Notes: a model not told the origin generated them from the sequence alone. A stretch of 48,276 nucleotides of DNA from Luteitalea sp. (GCA_009377495.1 WHTZ01000049.1:1-48276); one strand, 5' to 3'; shown: positions 1 to 8,259, numbered from the stretch's first letter. Numbers and translations are program-made.

Positions 1-1377
1 GTGCGTTCGGTTGTTCCCGCGCATGCGGTCGGCTTCGCCCTCGACGGGTCGCGCATCGATCGGCGCTTCTACGATTACCGCATCAACACGGTTCGCCTTC
101 GGACGGACGCCGATTACGAGGAGCTGCTCCGGGACGTCTTCGCGAAGGCTGTCGGCGCGAGGCTCAGATCGGTCGAGCCCGTGTGGGCCGAGCTCAGTGG
201 CGGGCTGGATTCCTCGTCGGTCGTGTGCATGGCGGATTGGCTCATCAAGCGAGGTCGCGTCGACGCGCCGAGGCTGCGAACCATTTCGCTCTACTCGAGC
301 GGTTCACCCGAAGATGATGATCGGCGGTTCATCGGAGCGGTCGAAAAGCAGATCAACGACTCCGGGCTACATCTCGATACTGACGACGCGGCAGAGCTGT
401 TCGATGCAGCGGCGGGATGGGTAACGCCCGCGCATCCTCGGGCAGCGTGGCTTGCGGTGCTCTCCCGCGTGCGCGCGAACGGTGGGCGCGTTCTTCTCAC
501 GGGGAACGGCGGCGACTTCCTCCTGGCTAGTCGCCTCGACTGGAGCCACTCCGCATACGAACTGCTGCAAGAGGGGCGTATCGTCGCGTTCCTGAGGGAG
601 CTCCACGCATGGGCGCTCGCGTCGAAGACCCCGCTAATTCACCTGCTCTCGCGGCAGGGTGGCATGGTGTTGCCGGCGCTGCAACGCCCACCGGGAATCC
701 AGGAACTGACGCACTGGTGGCCCAGAGGAATCGATCACCCGTGCCGGTTGGCCCTCACGGAGGTAGTCGGCGAACTAGTAGCTTGGCGCAGGGCCGAGCA
801 CGAAGCCTTGAACCGGTATCCAAGTGCCCTCCGCGCGACACTGTCGACCCTTCAACGGTTCGCGGTCTGCGGGACTGCGCAGGCGCCCGCCGAGCTACCC
901 GGCCTGTTGGTCACGCATCCATTCCTCGATCGCCGGTTGGTCGACACCGCTATTGCGATTCCCCAGCGGCAACTCGCTCGTCCCGGTGAGCCGCGCTCGT
1001 TGATGCGCCGTGCGCTGGCCGGGCTGCTTCCGCCCGCGATCCTCGGTCGCTTTTCGAAGGGTTACTCCTCGCCGCCTCGGATGCGACAACTCGCCCGCGT
1101 TGTGCCCAGCCTCGATGCGGATGTCAGCGCATGTCAGCTAGTTCGACATGGTTGGGTCGATGACGCGCAGGTCCTGCGCTTGCTGAGGAGGTTCAAAGCA
1201 GCCCAGCACGAGGCGCTCGGGCCGATGCTATCGCTGGTTTCAGTTGAGTTGTGGCTGAGGGCCCGCGGATCTCGAACGCGTGTGGACCCTCGCCCCAGCA
1301 ATCTCGGCGCCGACAATCAGAGAAAGAAAGGAGGTGATAAGCCATGCGGTACGAGAAACCTGAGCTCGTCGAGGTAG
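1..1377 (+). CDS. Lasso peptide cyclase (asparagine synthetase-like), 5' truncated by the window edge
   Basis: The frame is open from the first base, so the gene starts upstream and the N-terminal glutaminase-like domain is absent or cut. What remains is the ATP-dependent asparagine synthetase domain. The PP-loop SGGLDSSS is at residues 66-73 and a GNGGD segment lies near residue 170, both typical of the AMP-forming family that also includes the lasso macrolactam synthetases (C proteins). In lasso biosynthesis this enzyme adenylates an Asp or Glu side chain of the core and closes the ring onto the N-terminal amine. The lasso assignment rests on context: a short YxxPxL-leader peptide gene overlaps its 3' end by 34 nt, and an AtxE2-like isopeptidase and a TonB receptor follow. 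The recognisable domain seems to end near residue 425; the last 30 or so residues are polar and probably non-conserved. A generic amidotransferase-like asparagine synthase is the alternative. Confidence 0.8.
   Translation: MRSVVPAHAVGFALDGSRIDRRFYDYRINTVRLRTDADYEELLRDVFAKAVGARLRSVEPVWAELSGGLDSSSVVCMADWLIKRGRVDAPRLRTISLYSSGSPEDDDRRFIGAVEKQINDSGLHLDTDDAAELFDAAAGWVTPAHPRAAWLAVLSRVRANGGRVLLTGNGGDFLLASRLDWSHSAYELLQEGRIVAFLRELHAWALASKTPLIHLLSRQGGMVLPALQRPPGIQELTHWWPRGIDHPCRLALTEVVGELVAWRRAEHEALNRYPSALRATLSTLQRFAVCGTAQAPAELPGLLVTHPFLDRRLVDTAIAIPQRQLARPGEPRSLMRRALAGLLPPAILGRFSKGYSSPPRMRQLARVVPSLDADVSACQLVRHGWVDDAQVLRLLRRFKAAQHEALGPMLSLVSVELWLRARGSRTRVDPRPSNLGADNQRKKGGDKPCGTRNLSSSR
1327..1338 (+). promoter_or_regulatory. 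Near-perfect Shine-Dalgarno for the precursor peptide gene
   Basis: The bases AAAGGAGGTGAT match the 16S rRNA anti-SD complement almost throughout. The last G of AGGAGG is nine bases before the ATG at 1344. The site lies inside the end of the cyclase gene. It is much stronger than most sites in this window, which suggests the short gene is translated at a high level, as expected for a RiPP precursor. Confidence 0.85.
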
Positions 1378-1481
1378 GATTCGCGCTCGACATCGTGCTC
1401 GAGTCTGGCACGAGCGAAGACGTCGACAATCCCGAGACACGTGAAAGGCGCCAGGACATGCTGGCAGGTCTGGACGACTAG
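1344..1481 (+). CDS. Candidate lasso peptide precursor, 45 aa
   Basis: This gene is too short for ordinary gene calling. It starts with ATG after a near-perfect SD and ends with TAG at 1479-1481. The leader begins MRYEKPELVEVG, which fits the YxxPxLxxxG motif (Tyr3, Pro6, Leu8, Gly12) that lasso RRE proteins recognise. The C-terminal part is acidic and polar: residues 21-30 read SGTSEDVDNP, and the peptide ends in GLDD. The core boundary is unresolved because the usual Thr at -2 is missing. Gly22 as residue 1 would place Asp28 at ring position 7. Ser21 would place Asp28 at position 8. Glu20 would place Asp28 at position 9. A Gly22 start would give a 24-residue core, about the length of astexin-2 and -3 (from memory). 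The gene overlaps the cyclase by 34 nt in another frame, so it is probably co-transcribed. Another RiPP class is possible. Confidence 0.7.
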   Translation: MRYEKPELVEVGFALDIVLESGTSEDVDNPETRERRQDMLAGLDD

Positions 1482-1504
1482 GCCTGCCAGTCGGCTCGTA
1501 TAGC

Positions 1505-1545
1505 TACCTCCCCTCCGGCTCGCGAGCGGAGGGGAGGTACTCTTT
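1505..1545 (+). terminator. Strong hairpin terminator after the precursor gene
   Basis: The arms 1505-1517 (TACCTCCCCTCCG) and 1527-1539 are perfectly complementary over 13 bp with a 9-nt loop. The bases CTCTTT follow on the + strand. It lies 23 nt after the precursor stop and 15-20 nt past the stop of the convergent TonB receptor gene, so it may serve both. The T tract is short, so it could instead mainly protect the 3' end of the mRNA. Confidence 0.7.
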
Positions 1546-1560
1546 CATGACATAGCAGAC

Positions 1561-4464
1561 TCAGAACGTCACTCTGATCGTGGCTTGCGCCGAGCGTGGT
1601 GGCTGGCGGTCAGCCGTTCTGCCGAAGTCAGGATTGTAAAGCTGGTTGGCGCCAGCTACGAGAAAGAGTGCATCCCCAGAGTTCGCGACGTTGAAGAAAT
1701 CGAGAGACGCTTCAAGGCGAACGTTTCGAATTCTGAACGCTCTGCCAAGGCGGAGGTTCACGAAAGCGTACGCGGGAGCACGAAGCTGGCCTTCGCCACG
1801 CGTCGGGTATGCAAAGCGGATCGTGGTTGCGAGCGGGTTCGGGACGACACGCCCGTTCGCGAGCTGAAGCGTGGGAGGTCCAAAGCGCGGATCCGGGGCA
1901 TCGACGCGCGTGACGACCGGCCCGGACCAATAGCCGGACTGCCACGTGTAACTGAGTCCCACGAGGAGCTCCCAAGGAGCAGACCAGGCCAGCGCGGCGT
2001 GAACCAAGTGGTCTTGCCAGCGGTGGGCGCCCTCGTTCATGGCGGATCCGGACAGGCTGTTGAGCGATGGATCGCCCGGTGCGATGGTTCCACCGGTCGC
2101 GCCAATACCCCTGTCGTTCGGAAATGCCTCCGGTTGGATGAAGGTCGCTGGGTCGTCAGGTTGCCAGGTACCAGCAATGTGCCGCCACTGTCTCGTGTAG
2201 CTCGCGATGAGCTGTAATGCTGGACCCTGGTGTGTCACGATCAACTTTGCGTCTGTATAGACGGGCCAGTTCCCCCGATTGTTGGTCAGCATATAGATCT
2301 GGTTCAGACGTTCGTCTTGGTACCCCTGGAACATGCCGTCCTCGTAGATCGCGTTCACATCCTGGAAGGTGGGACGGTCGCGATAGTTGCGTCTGGTTGC
2401 CGACGCCGTGAGTACCGTGTTCGCTCCCAACTGCCGGCTGAGCGTGAGTGTCCATTCGTCTGCCCGTGATTGATCATAGAAAGGATCCACGCGTCGGTTC
2501 GGAACCAGGCTGGTCCCACCTGGCGACTCGAACACCGTCTCGAACCTGCCATCGAGATCGAGGTCGTACTCGTCACGCTCGGCCGGACTTGTAGCCGCGA
2601 TCGAAATGCCAGTCCTGAGAGCCGACTCGTGAACACGTCCCCAACTGGCGGCAAGGCGCGTCCGTCCGTCGCCCGTCAGCAGGTAGTTGATGCCGAGGCG
2701 GGGACCGATCGCCACGGTATCCTGGACGATGCACTGCTCCGCTGGTGACTCCGTTGCTTCGCAGAGCCGATCGTTCTGCCGAATCCAATCCGCCCGCAGG
2801 CCGAGCGTCGTGGACAGCCGTTCAACCGGACGCCACATGTCCTGAATGTACAGTCCGAGATCCGTGGCGTTTCGGTCAGACGACTGAACGGTCGGAGTGA
2901 GTTGAATGGTTCGGTTGAACACGATCGTCGGTGACGAAAGGTCGGAAGGGTCGGTGAGGACGGCGTTCTCGGAGCTGCGACCGTCGTTCACGTAATGAAG
3001 GAAGTTACGGCCTCTACCTATGGGCTCCCAGCTCGCTCCGAATTGCAGCTCGTGAGTCCCTATGAGAAATGGTCGATGGTATACGGCATTCGCGGTGATG
3101 CCCAGCCGGCGATCTCCAGATTCTGTCCAAACGTCGCCAGCCGCACCTCGCCCAGCCAGAAACCCGGTACCGATCAGGCGACCACCCGAAGGGAACACCT
3201 CTCTCCAGACCCACTGCCGTGGCCGGTCTGTGACGGAACTTGGCTCGTTATTTACGTGTTTCCGATTCCACGAGACACCGACGCGTGTCATGAACCGAGA
3301 GTTCCAGGTAGAGGTTAGTCGCACATTGGCGGCTGGCCCTGCAAAGGAACTCTCGGAGGGCACTTCTTGTCGGTTTGTACCACCATCGTGACGCGAGATG
3401 TCGTGCTCGGCCTGCACCAGGAGGAGCTGATGCGGGGAGAGTTGGACCGTGGGCTTGAGAAAGAACATCTCCGCTGAGATACCAAGGTCATAAGGCGTGA
3501 AATTCGGTATCAGGGCCCGCGCGATCTCCAATTCTTCAGGCGTTCTCGCAAGCGCGACGTATGATTGCTGACGCCGGTAGGCGGCGAACCACCAGGCTGT
3601 GTCGCGTAGAACCGGGCCTCCAGCAGAGAGATCGCCCAGAGTCTGGCGCAAGCTTGCGCTCTCTCCGGGACCATTTGCGTCGTTCCAGCGTCGCGGTTGC
3701 ATGTTCAGTGTGGCGGCGCCATGCCACTGATTCGTCCCAGAGCGGCTGGCGATATTGATGATCGCGCCGAGACCGAGCGGCGCTGAAGCATCCGTTGCCG
3801 CTGTCTTGACCTGAATGTCCTGGATGAGATCGGGATTGAGGTTGGAGTGCCACGGGCCGGTGGCCCCTGTCATCGGGTTGATGGTGGCCCCGTCGAGCTG
3901 CGCGACGTGCGTATGCGGATCAGAGCCATGTATAAACAGATCAGTACGCTGTCTGATTGAGCTCGGCAGGACCACGCTACCCGGCACGAGTGTCAGAGCT
4001 TCAGACCAGCGACGATTCTGCGCCAGCGGGAGCTGCGACTGCAGGTCACCGCTGATGTTGACGGCCTGCACTGCCGTTGAGGATTCGAGCAGCGGCAGGT
4101 CTTGGTGGACGACGACAGTTTCTTCGAGCGAGCCCAACCGCAACGTCAAATCAAGGGTAAGATTGCGCCCGGCTCTGATAGTGATGCCCGGACGCTCGAG
4201 CGTGGCGAAGCCTTTCAGCGTAGCCTTCAACACATAGGTGCCAGCCGGAACATCCGGTAGGAGATAGATCCCGCGAATATCAGTCCGAGTCTCGGAAATA
4301 CCTGACGAGTCACTTCCGATGAGCATCACCGTGACGCCAGCCAATACCGCACCTTGTTCGTCAAGGACCTTCCCGCGCAGCGAGCCGCCGGCGGATACCT
4401 GTGCAGACGCTGCGGTAACGCCGAACAACCAGCAGACAACGACCATCACGCAGCGAGCAAACAT
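1561..4464 (-). CDS. TonB-dependent receptor with carboxypeptidase-regulatory-like N-domain, candidate lasso peptide receptor
   Basis: This is a 967-aa outer membrane transporter. The start was set at 4464 because AAAGGAG stands 7 nt upstream and the product then begins with a signal peptide (residues 1-22, ending ASAQ). An upstream in-frame start at 4530 would put 22 non-signal residues in front. Order of domains: carboxypeptidase-regulatory-like Ig fold at about residues 28-105, a TonB plug at about 125-240, then a beta-barrel ending in a C-terminal Phe. It lies 81 nt downstream of the isopeptidase-like gene on the same strand, so the two probably form one transcript, and it converges on the lasso operon. 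In proteobacterial lasso clusters with an isopeptidase, a linked TonB receptor is thought to import the peptide. The ligand here is inferred from position only. A general siderophore or glycan receptor is the alternative. Confidence 0.88.
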   Translation of the reverse strand: MFARCVMVVVCWLFGVTAASAQVSAGGSLRGKVLDEQGAVLAGVTVMLIGSDSSGISETRTDIRGIYLLPDVPAGTYVLKATLKGFATLERPGITIRAGRNLTLDLTLRLGSLEETVVVHQDLPLLESSTAVQAVNISGDLQSQLPLAQNRRWSEALTLVPGSVVLPSSIRQRTDLFIHGSDPHTHVAQLDGATINPMTGATGPWHSNLNPDLIQDIQVKTAATDASAPLGLGAIINIASRSGTNQWHGAATLNMQPRRWNDANGPGESASLRQTLGDLSAGGPVLRDTAWWFAAYRRQQSYVALARTPEELEIARALIPNFTPYDLGISAEMFFLKPTVQLSPHQLLLVQAEHDISRHDGGTNRQEVPSESSFAGPAANVRLTSTWNSRFMTRVGVSWNRKHVNNEPSSVTDRPRQWVWREVFPSGGRLIGTGFLAGRGAAGDVWTESGDRRLGITANAVYHRPFLIGTHELQFGASWEPIGRGRNFLHYVNDGRSSENAVLTDPSDLSSPTIVFNRTIQLTPTVQSSDRNATDLGLYIQDMWRPVERLSTTLGLRADWIRQNDRLCEATESPAEQCIVQDTVAIGPRLGINYLLTGDGRTRLAASWGRVHESALRTGISIAATSPAERDEYDLDLDGRFETVFESPGGTSLVPNRRVDPFYDQSRADEWTLTLSRQLGANTVLTASATRRNYRDRPTFQDVNAIYEDGMFQGYQDERLNQIYMLTNNRGNWPVYTDAKLIVTHQGPALQLIASYTRQWRHIAGTWQPDDPATFIQPEAFPNDRGIGATGGTIAPGDPSLNSLSGSAMNEGAHRWQDHLVHAALAWSAPWELLVGLSYTWQSGYWSGPVVTRVDAPDPRFGPPTLQLANGRVVPNPLATTIRFAYPTRGEGQLRAPAYAFVNLRLGRAFRIRNVRLEASLDFFNVANSGDALFLVAGANQLYNPDFGRTADRQPPRSAQATIRVTF

Positions 4465-4545
4465 GCATCGACTCCTTTGACATGGCGACACGCGAGTTGC
4501 GAAGCCGTGGCGATGACGCTTACGCGGCACAGACTGGGCTAAGAC

Positions 4546-6750
4546 CTACTCGGGAAAAGCCGACGACGCAGACTTGAAGCGTGCTTGCCACTCGTCGCGC
4601 AGGCGCCGCCATCGTTTGTATTGCGAGCGCTTATTCGGATCGGGATCTTCGCGGCCAAGAAGCCAAAACTCGAACCAGTCTGTATGGGCAGTGAGCGCCG
4701 TTAGACGATGGCGCGGCGACTGGAGATTATGTGCGGCTCCAGGGAAGAAGTAGGGGTCCACCGGCACTCGGCGGCTTCTCAGGGCGCTCAGTAACTCCGC
4801 GTACGCCGGGAGCATGCCCGGATAGTGAGCCTGAATCAGCAGTGGCGTGTCGATCTGGCCGAGCGCGCGGTCAAGTGACCGCTCGAACCATGTATGGGAG
4901 TCGGAACCCCACGGTGACAGGCCGCCCCAGTTCTTCTGGCAGTCATCCCAGAACGCGGGGACCTGCGCGCAGTCCACCAGTAGATACTGCACGTTGTCGA
5001 TAATGCTTGCTGCCGCAAACGGGGGCTGGGCGCGTGTGAGCGCGTACAGTGCATGGTACCCGTTGCGGCTCCAGCCCGTGACTCCAACACGCTTTCGATC
5101 GATCAGCCCTGACTCTTCCAAGACCGCCAGCCCGCTCTCGATGTTCGCCAGAATGAGAGATGGCTCCTCCGGCGTGTTGGCTACAGTGCTTTCCCAGGAA
5201 GGTCCCGGTACGACGAGGACCATAAAGCCCCGATTGGCCCACACCTGCACAGCCGAGCCGCTCAGCTCCCCTCCTAGGCTGTCGAGAACGAATGAGCGGT
5301 TCCTTGCGGCCGGAGGCGACCTGAGTAGAACAATGACTGGCGCGTGACGCCAGGCAGTCTGGTCGACCGGCTTGACCAAATATCCCAGTGACATGCCTCG
5401 ATTCGGCACGGTCCACCTGATAGTCTCAACGTTGCCCAGGCGTGCTTGCTCGAGGTACGGGTTGAGATGGGTAAGAGTAAAGGTGTGCCCTGTGCGGTGG
5501 TCGTACGCGGCCAGCTCCGGAGGGACCATCAACGCGTCTTTGACTCCGACGATGAGCCGCCCGTTCGTATCACCGTGGTACTGCGTGTTCAGCGGGAACG
5601 AGTCGGTGTCCAAGGGCTCGAGCGCTTGCCAGCCGCCGGTCCGTTTGGCGAGAGCAGCCAGCGTTGCCCTGGACGCGCCAGCTTTGTCACGGCCGACGAA
5701 CAGAAGCCGCTGTCCCGTTTGATCCCAGCCAAGCAGGTCCCACCCAGTATCCACGCTCGCGGTGCCGAGTACCGTGCCGTCAGGGGAGAGCTCAACGAGT
5801 CGAGAGCGGGCAAGGACTACAACCGCGTCATCACCGAGCCAAAGGACGCGACGCATCGTGCCGGCCATCGCATCGTGGGTGGACAGCACAGACCCCAGAT
5901 CCCTCAGCGACGCAGCTGCAAGATCCACCAGGGCAAATGAGGCAGCTCCAGACGGCTGCTCCCGGTAGGGATAGATGACCGCGTGCTGGCCCGACGGGGA
6001 CATCCATACGTACGGGCGCGGGCGATATTCGTTGTGGTCAGGGGGAGGCTCGTACAAGAGTCGAGGCTGATCGTCGACTGCGTCCAAAGCGAAGAACTGA
6101 ACTCGAGGCGACAGCCACTGACCGAGCGCAATCTGTGAGAGGCTCCGCGGGAATCCCGGGGCGAGCGTCAAGAGCGAGAAGCCGTCCCTGCGAAGCGCAA
6201 TATAAGCCTCTGTGTCGCGGGGGGCATCAGCGGCGAAGACCAGGCGAGTCCCGTCATCCGAGATGTCATACGCGCGGATCGGCGTCGGATGTTTCGTTAT
6301 GACGCGCCGCCGTTTGGTCACGACGTTCACAACATGGACTTGCGGCGCAGAGTTATCCGTCCTCCCCAAGAACGCAATCTCGCTGTCGCCTCGAACGAAA
6401 TTCAACTGGGCAATAGCTGTCGAATGTGGATCGTAACGGTCGTGCGAACGGTCCAGGGTCAACAGGGTTTGCGGCGGCCGGCTCAGGTGGCGCGCCTCAA
6501 ACACGACGAGCGAGTGGTGATTCGTATTCCGTTGTACGTCTCCAGACCAGATCACAGAGGCGAAGCGCGTCCCGCCGACACTGAAAGTTACACTTCGATC
6601 GTGCGGATTGAACCGGTTCTGAATCCGCACCATACGGATGCAGTCTTCGATCGTGACGGGGGTCTTCTCTGCCGCCTGTCCGGGCAGAAGAAAGACAGCG
6701 ACGACGGCAACGGCAAGGCCAGGCCGGCAAAGGCGGGCGCCATGGCGCAT
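4546..6750 (-). CDS. AtxE2-like lasso peptide isopeptidase (S9 prolyl oligopeptidase family), catalytic acid apparently absent
   Basis: This is a 734-aa secreted S9-family protein: an N-terminal beta-propeller region followed by an alpha/beta-hydrolase domain. The nucleophile motif GWSRNG has Ser561 (codon at 5068-5070). The likely catalytic His674 is in FPGAAHNL. The C-terminal stretch with DWFEFWLLG, EDPDPNK and QYKRWRRLR resembles the end of AtxE2-type isopeptidases as I remember them. Those enzymes cut the macrolactam isopeptide bond and linearise lasso peptides. The acid of the triad is expected about 28 residues before the His, but the segment QAHYPGMLPAY there has no Asp or Glu. The start at 6750 was chosen for the signal peptide (MRHGARLCRP then a hydrophobic run ending GQAA). 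The SD is weak, and starts at 6807 or 6990 are possible. It precedes the TonB receptor gene on the same strand. A different S9 peptidase is the alternative. Confidence 0.75.
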   Translation of the reverse strand: MRHGARLCRPGLAVAVVAVFLLPGQAAEKTPVTIEDCIRMVRIQNRFNPHDRSVTFSVGGTRFASVIWSGDVQRNTNHHSLVVFEARHLSRPPQTLLTLDRSHDRYDPHSTAIAQLNFVRGDSEIAFLGRTDNSAPQVHVVNVVTKRRRVITKHPTPIRAYDISDDGTRLVFAADAPRDTEAYIALRRDGFSLLTLAPGFPRSLSQIALGQWLSPRVQFFALDAVDDQPRLLYEPPPDHNEYRPRPYVWMSPSGQHAVIYPYREQPSGAASFALVDLAAASLRDLGSVLSTHDAMAGTMRRVLWLGDDAVVVLARSRLVELSPDGTVLGTASVDTGWDLLGWDQTGQRLLFVGRDKAGASRATLAALAKRTGGWQALEPLDTDSFPLNTQYHGDTNGRLIVGVKDALMVPPELAAYDHRTGHTFTLTHLNPYLEQARLGNVETIRWTVPNRGMSLGYLVKPVDQTAWRHAPVIVLLRSPPAARNRSFVLDSLGGELSGSAVQVWANRGFMVLVVPGPSWESTVANTPEEPSLILANIESGLAVLEESGLIDRKRVGVTGWSRNGYHALYALTRAQPPFAAASIIDNVQYLLVDCAQVPAFWDDCQKNWGGLSPWGSDSHTWFERSLDRALGQIDTPLLIQAHYPGMLPAYAELLSALRSRRVPVDPYFFPGAAHNLQSPRHRLTALTAHTDWFEFWLLGREDPDPNKRSQYKRWRRLRDEWQARFKSASSAFPE

Positions 6751-6970
6751 CGAGCGTCTCACGCGACCGAGAGCGTCCACTTGGAGCCCGCCGCGTGCGA
6801 AGGGCATGCATGATCTCGCGCGCACGACCGCAGCGCCGACTCGAGAACGGGTCGTAGGGAGCATGCGGAGATGTTGGCGATGACAAGCGCGCCTGAATTG
6901 GATGGCCGTTCGAGAATGGTATGCGAGTGACCACCTATAGATGGTATGTATGACTACAAATACCGCACAG

Positions 6971-7144
6971 CTAGGGTATCGAAGACGCACCGTTGGCGTT
7001 GCGGCCCAGGTACGCCACGTAACGCGTCATCATGTTGTAAGCACGTGCGAGAACCTCCGTATCGCCGTACCAACGATAGAGGTGCCAGGGGATCGGCACT
7101 GCGGGGCTGCCGCTTGAAGCGGTATCCGGCGTGGGTGACGAAGC
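6971..7144 (-). pseudogene. Scrap of a GH78 alpha-L-rhamnosidase
   Basis: Between in-frame stops, the minus strand encodes 57 residues, including VPIPWHLYRWYGDTEVL and then ARAYNMMTRYVAYLGRNANG. This matches the (alpha/alpha)6-barrel segment of family GH78 rhamnosidases, where PWxLYxxYGD followed by YxxMxxYVxYL is characteristic. Nothing before or after continues the enzyme, so it is a small remnant of a once complete gene of about 900 codons. It sits at the left end of a patchwork of gene pieces. Confidence 0.6.
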
Positions 7145-8259
7145 CTATTGGATGCGGGGGGGTGTTGAACGTCCGGAAGGGGGAGGATCTCGCGCTCGCG
7201 ATCGACGTGTCCGGCGCCGGCATCGCCAGGCGAGACGATACGGCAGGCGAGCCGACGGTCGATCCAAAAGCGTTCGCGCTCTCCAAGACGGCTGCCGCTA
7301 TCATCCTGCAAAAGACGAACACTGCGCCGCCCGGGCGCGCGCGGACCAGCGAGACCTTGACGATTCGATCCAACACGCAGGTCCGCCTGCAAGACCTGAG
7401 GATTGGCGTGGGCAATATCTGGGAAGAGGCGTACACGCCTGAGGGGGGCAGCCGACGCGCGGGTTGACGGCCATGCTGTCCATCGCGACGTCGGAAGACG
7501 GTTTTCGCGAAGTTGACGGAACATCCTTCTCGGCCTCGGACCGCGGATGCCGCAGATGGCGTCCAACCGCTGCCAGCCCGCGAATTGGCCCGGACGGTCG
7601 AAGCCGCCCCAGAAAGTGAACGCACCGGCGTCGGGCTCGGTGAAAGGGTCGGCGTCGAACGCATTGACGCCCCACAGCCCGCCAGGCCGCGCGAACACCG
7701 CCAGCATCCGGTCGTAGACACCTTTCAGCCTGTCGATCGCCTCGCGGGGGTTCGGCGACTTCAGCACGCCGAAGTGTAGGTCCACCAGATCGAGGTTTCG
7801 GCGTCCCAGCAGACCACCACCGGTCAGCAGCTCGGTCTGGGCCTGCAGCAATTTAGCCCCGGCCGCGCGAATGGTGCGCTGCGCCTCGTTGAGATTGGCC
7901 TTGGCTGCGCTGACAAAAGCGCGTTTGGCCGGCCGCATCGAGCTGAGTTTTGCGTGCGTCTTGCCGAACACATCGACGCGGCCATCCTTGAACGCGAAGT
8001 GATGGAGCTGGAACTTCTCGATCGCACCAAGTGTGAAGTGGCCTACCAGTCCATCTGGGTTCAGTTTCTCCACCGGTCCGCCGAGCTCCGGGGGAACCTC
8101 GTTCAGCGCCCGTTGCACGGTCGAGACGTCAGGACCCGACTGCACACCGCCGCGGCCCACCGGTCGCGTTAGGACCAGGTCGGTGGGACTAAACGCCCGG
8201 GATCCGCCGGGGGCATGGGGGATGCACGACCCACTCAACCGCAGCACCTTTGCCGTCAT
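7030..8259 (-). CDS. Peptidoglycan-binding-like protein, probably truncated with a non-homologous tail
   Basis: The start is ATG at 8259 after AAAGAGGTG. Residues 40-110 look like a peptidoglycan-binding helical repeat: DVSTVQRALN, DGLVGHFTLGAIEKFQ and DGRVDVFGKTHAKL. A helical region follows (about 115-200), then a segment reading AFTFWGGFDRPGQFAGWQRL near residue 225. Natural-looking protein stops at about residue 245 (near 7525). The remaining 160 residues are Arg/Pro-rich, run antisense to the fragment on the other strand and look like chance open frame. The intact ancestor therefore probably lost its 3' part. It is unclear whether the N-terminal piece is still expressed. It may belong to a phage- or effector-type family, but I cannot name one. 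Confidence 0.5.
   Translation of the reverse strand: MTAKVLRLSGSCIPHAPGGSRAFSPTDLVLTRPVGRGGVQSGPDVSTVQRALNEVPPELGGPVEKLNPDGLVGHFTLGAIEKFQLHHFAFKDGRVDVFGKTHAKLSSMRPAKRAFVSAAKANLNEAQRTIRAAGAKLLQAQTELLTGGGLLGRRNLDLVDLHFGVLKSPNPREAIDRLKGVYDRMLAVFARPGGLWGVNAFDADPFTEPDAGAFTFWGGFDRPGQFAGWQRLDAICGIRGPRPRRMFRQLRENRLPTSRWTAWPSTRASAAPLRRVRLFPDIAHANPQVLQADLRVGSNRQGLAGPRAPGRRSVRLLQDDSGSRLGERERFWIDRRLACRIVSPGDAGAGHVDREREILPLPDVQHPPASNRLRHPRRIPLQAAAPQCRSPGTSIVGTAIRRFSHVLTT
7081..7530 (+). pseudogene. Coding-like fragment of unknown family, frameshifted
   Basis: From about 7081 to 7467 this strand reads in one frame with strongly G/C-ending codons. It gives protein-like sequence such as NVRKGEDLALAIDVSGAGIA, AFALSKTAAAIIL and LQDLRIGVGNIWEEAYTPEGG. 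A stop then falls at 7465-7467, but a neighbouring frame continues with GLTAMLSIATSEDGFREVDG to about 7530, so a frameshift near 7440 seems likely. No ribosome binding site or start is evident. I do not recognise the family. It overlaps the rhamnosidase scrap and runs opposite the open tail of the next gene, so only one strand of this stretch can be ancestral coding sequence, and the codon usage favours this one. Confidence 0.4.

Noticed and set aside
7030..7525. Continuation of the minus-strand peptidoglycan-binding-like frame
   Set aside because: The residues become Arg/Pro-rich without structure, and the opposite strand has better coding statistics.
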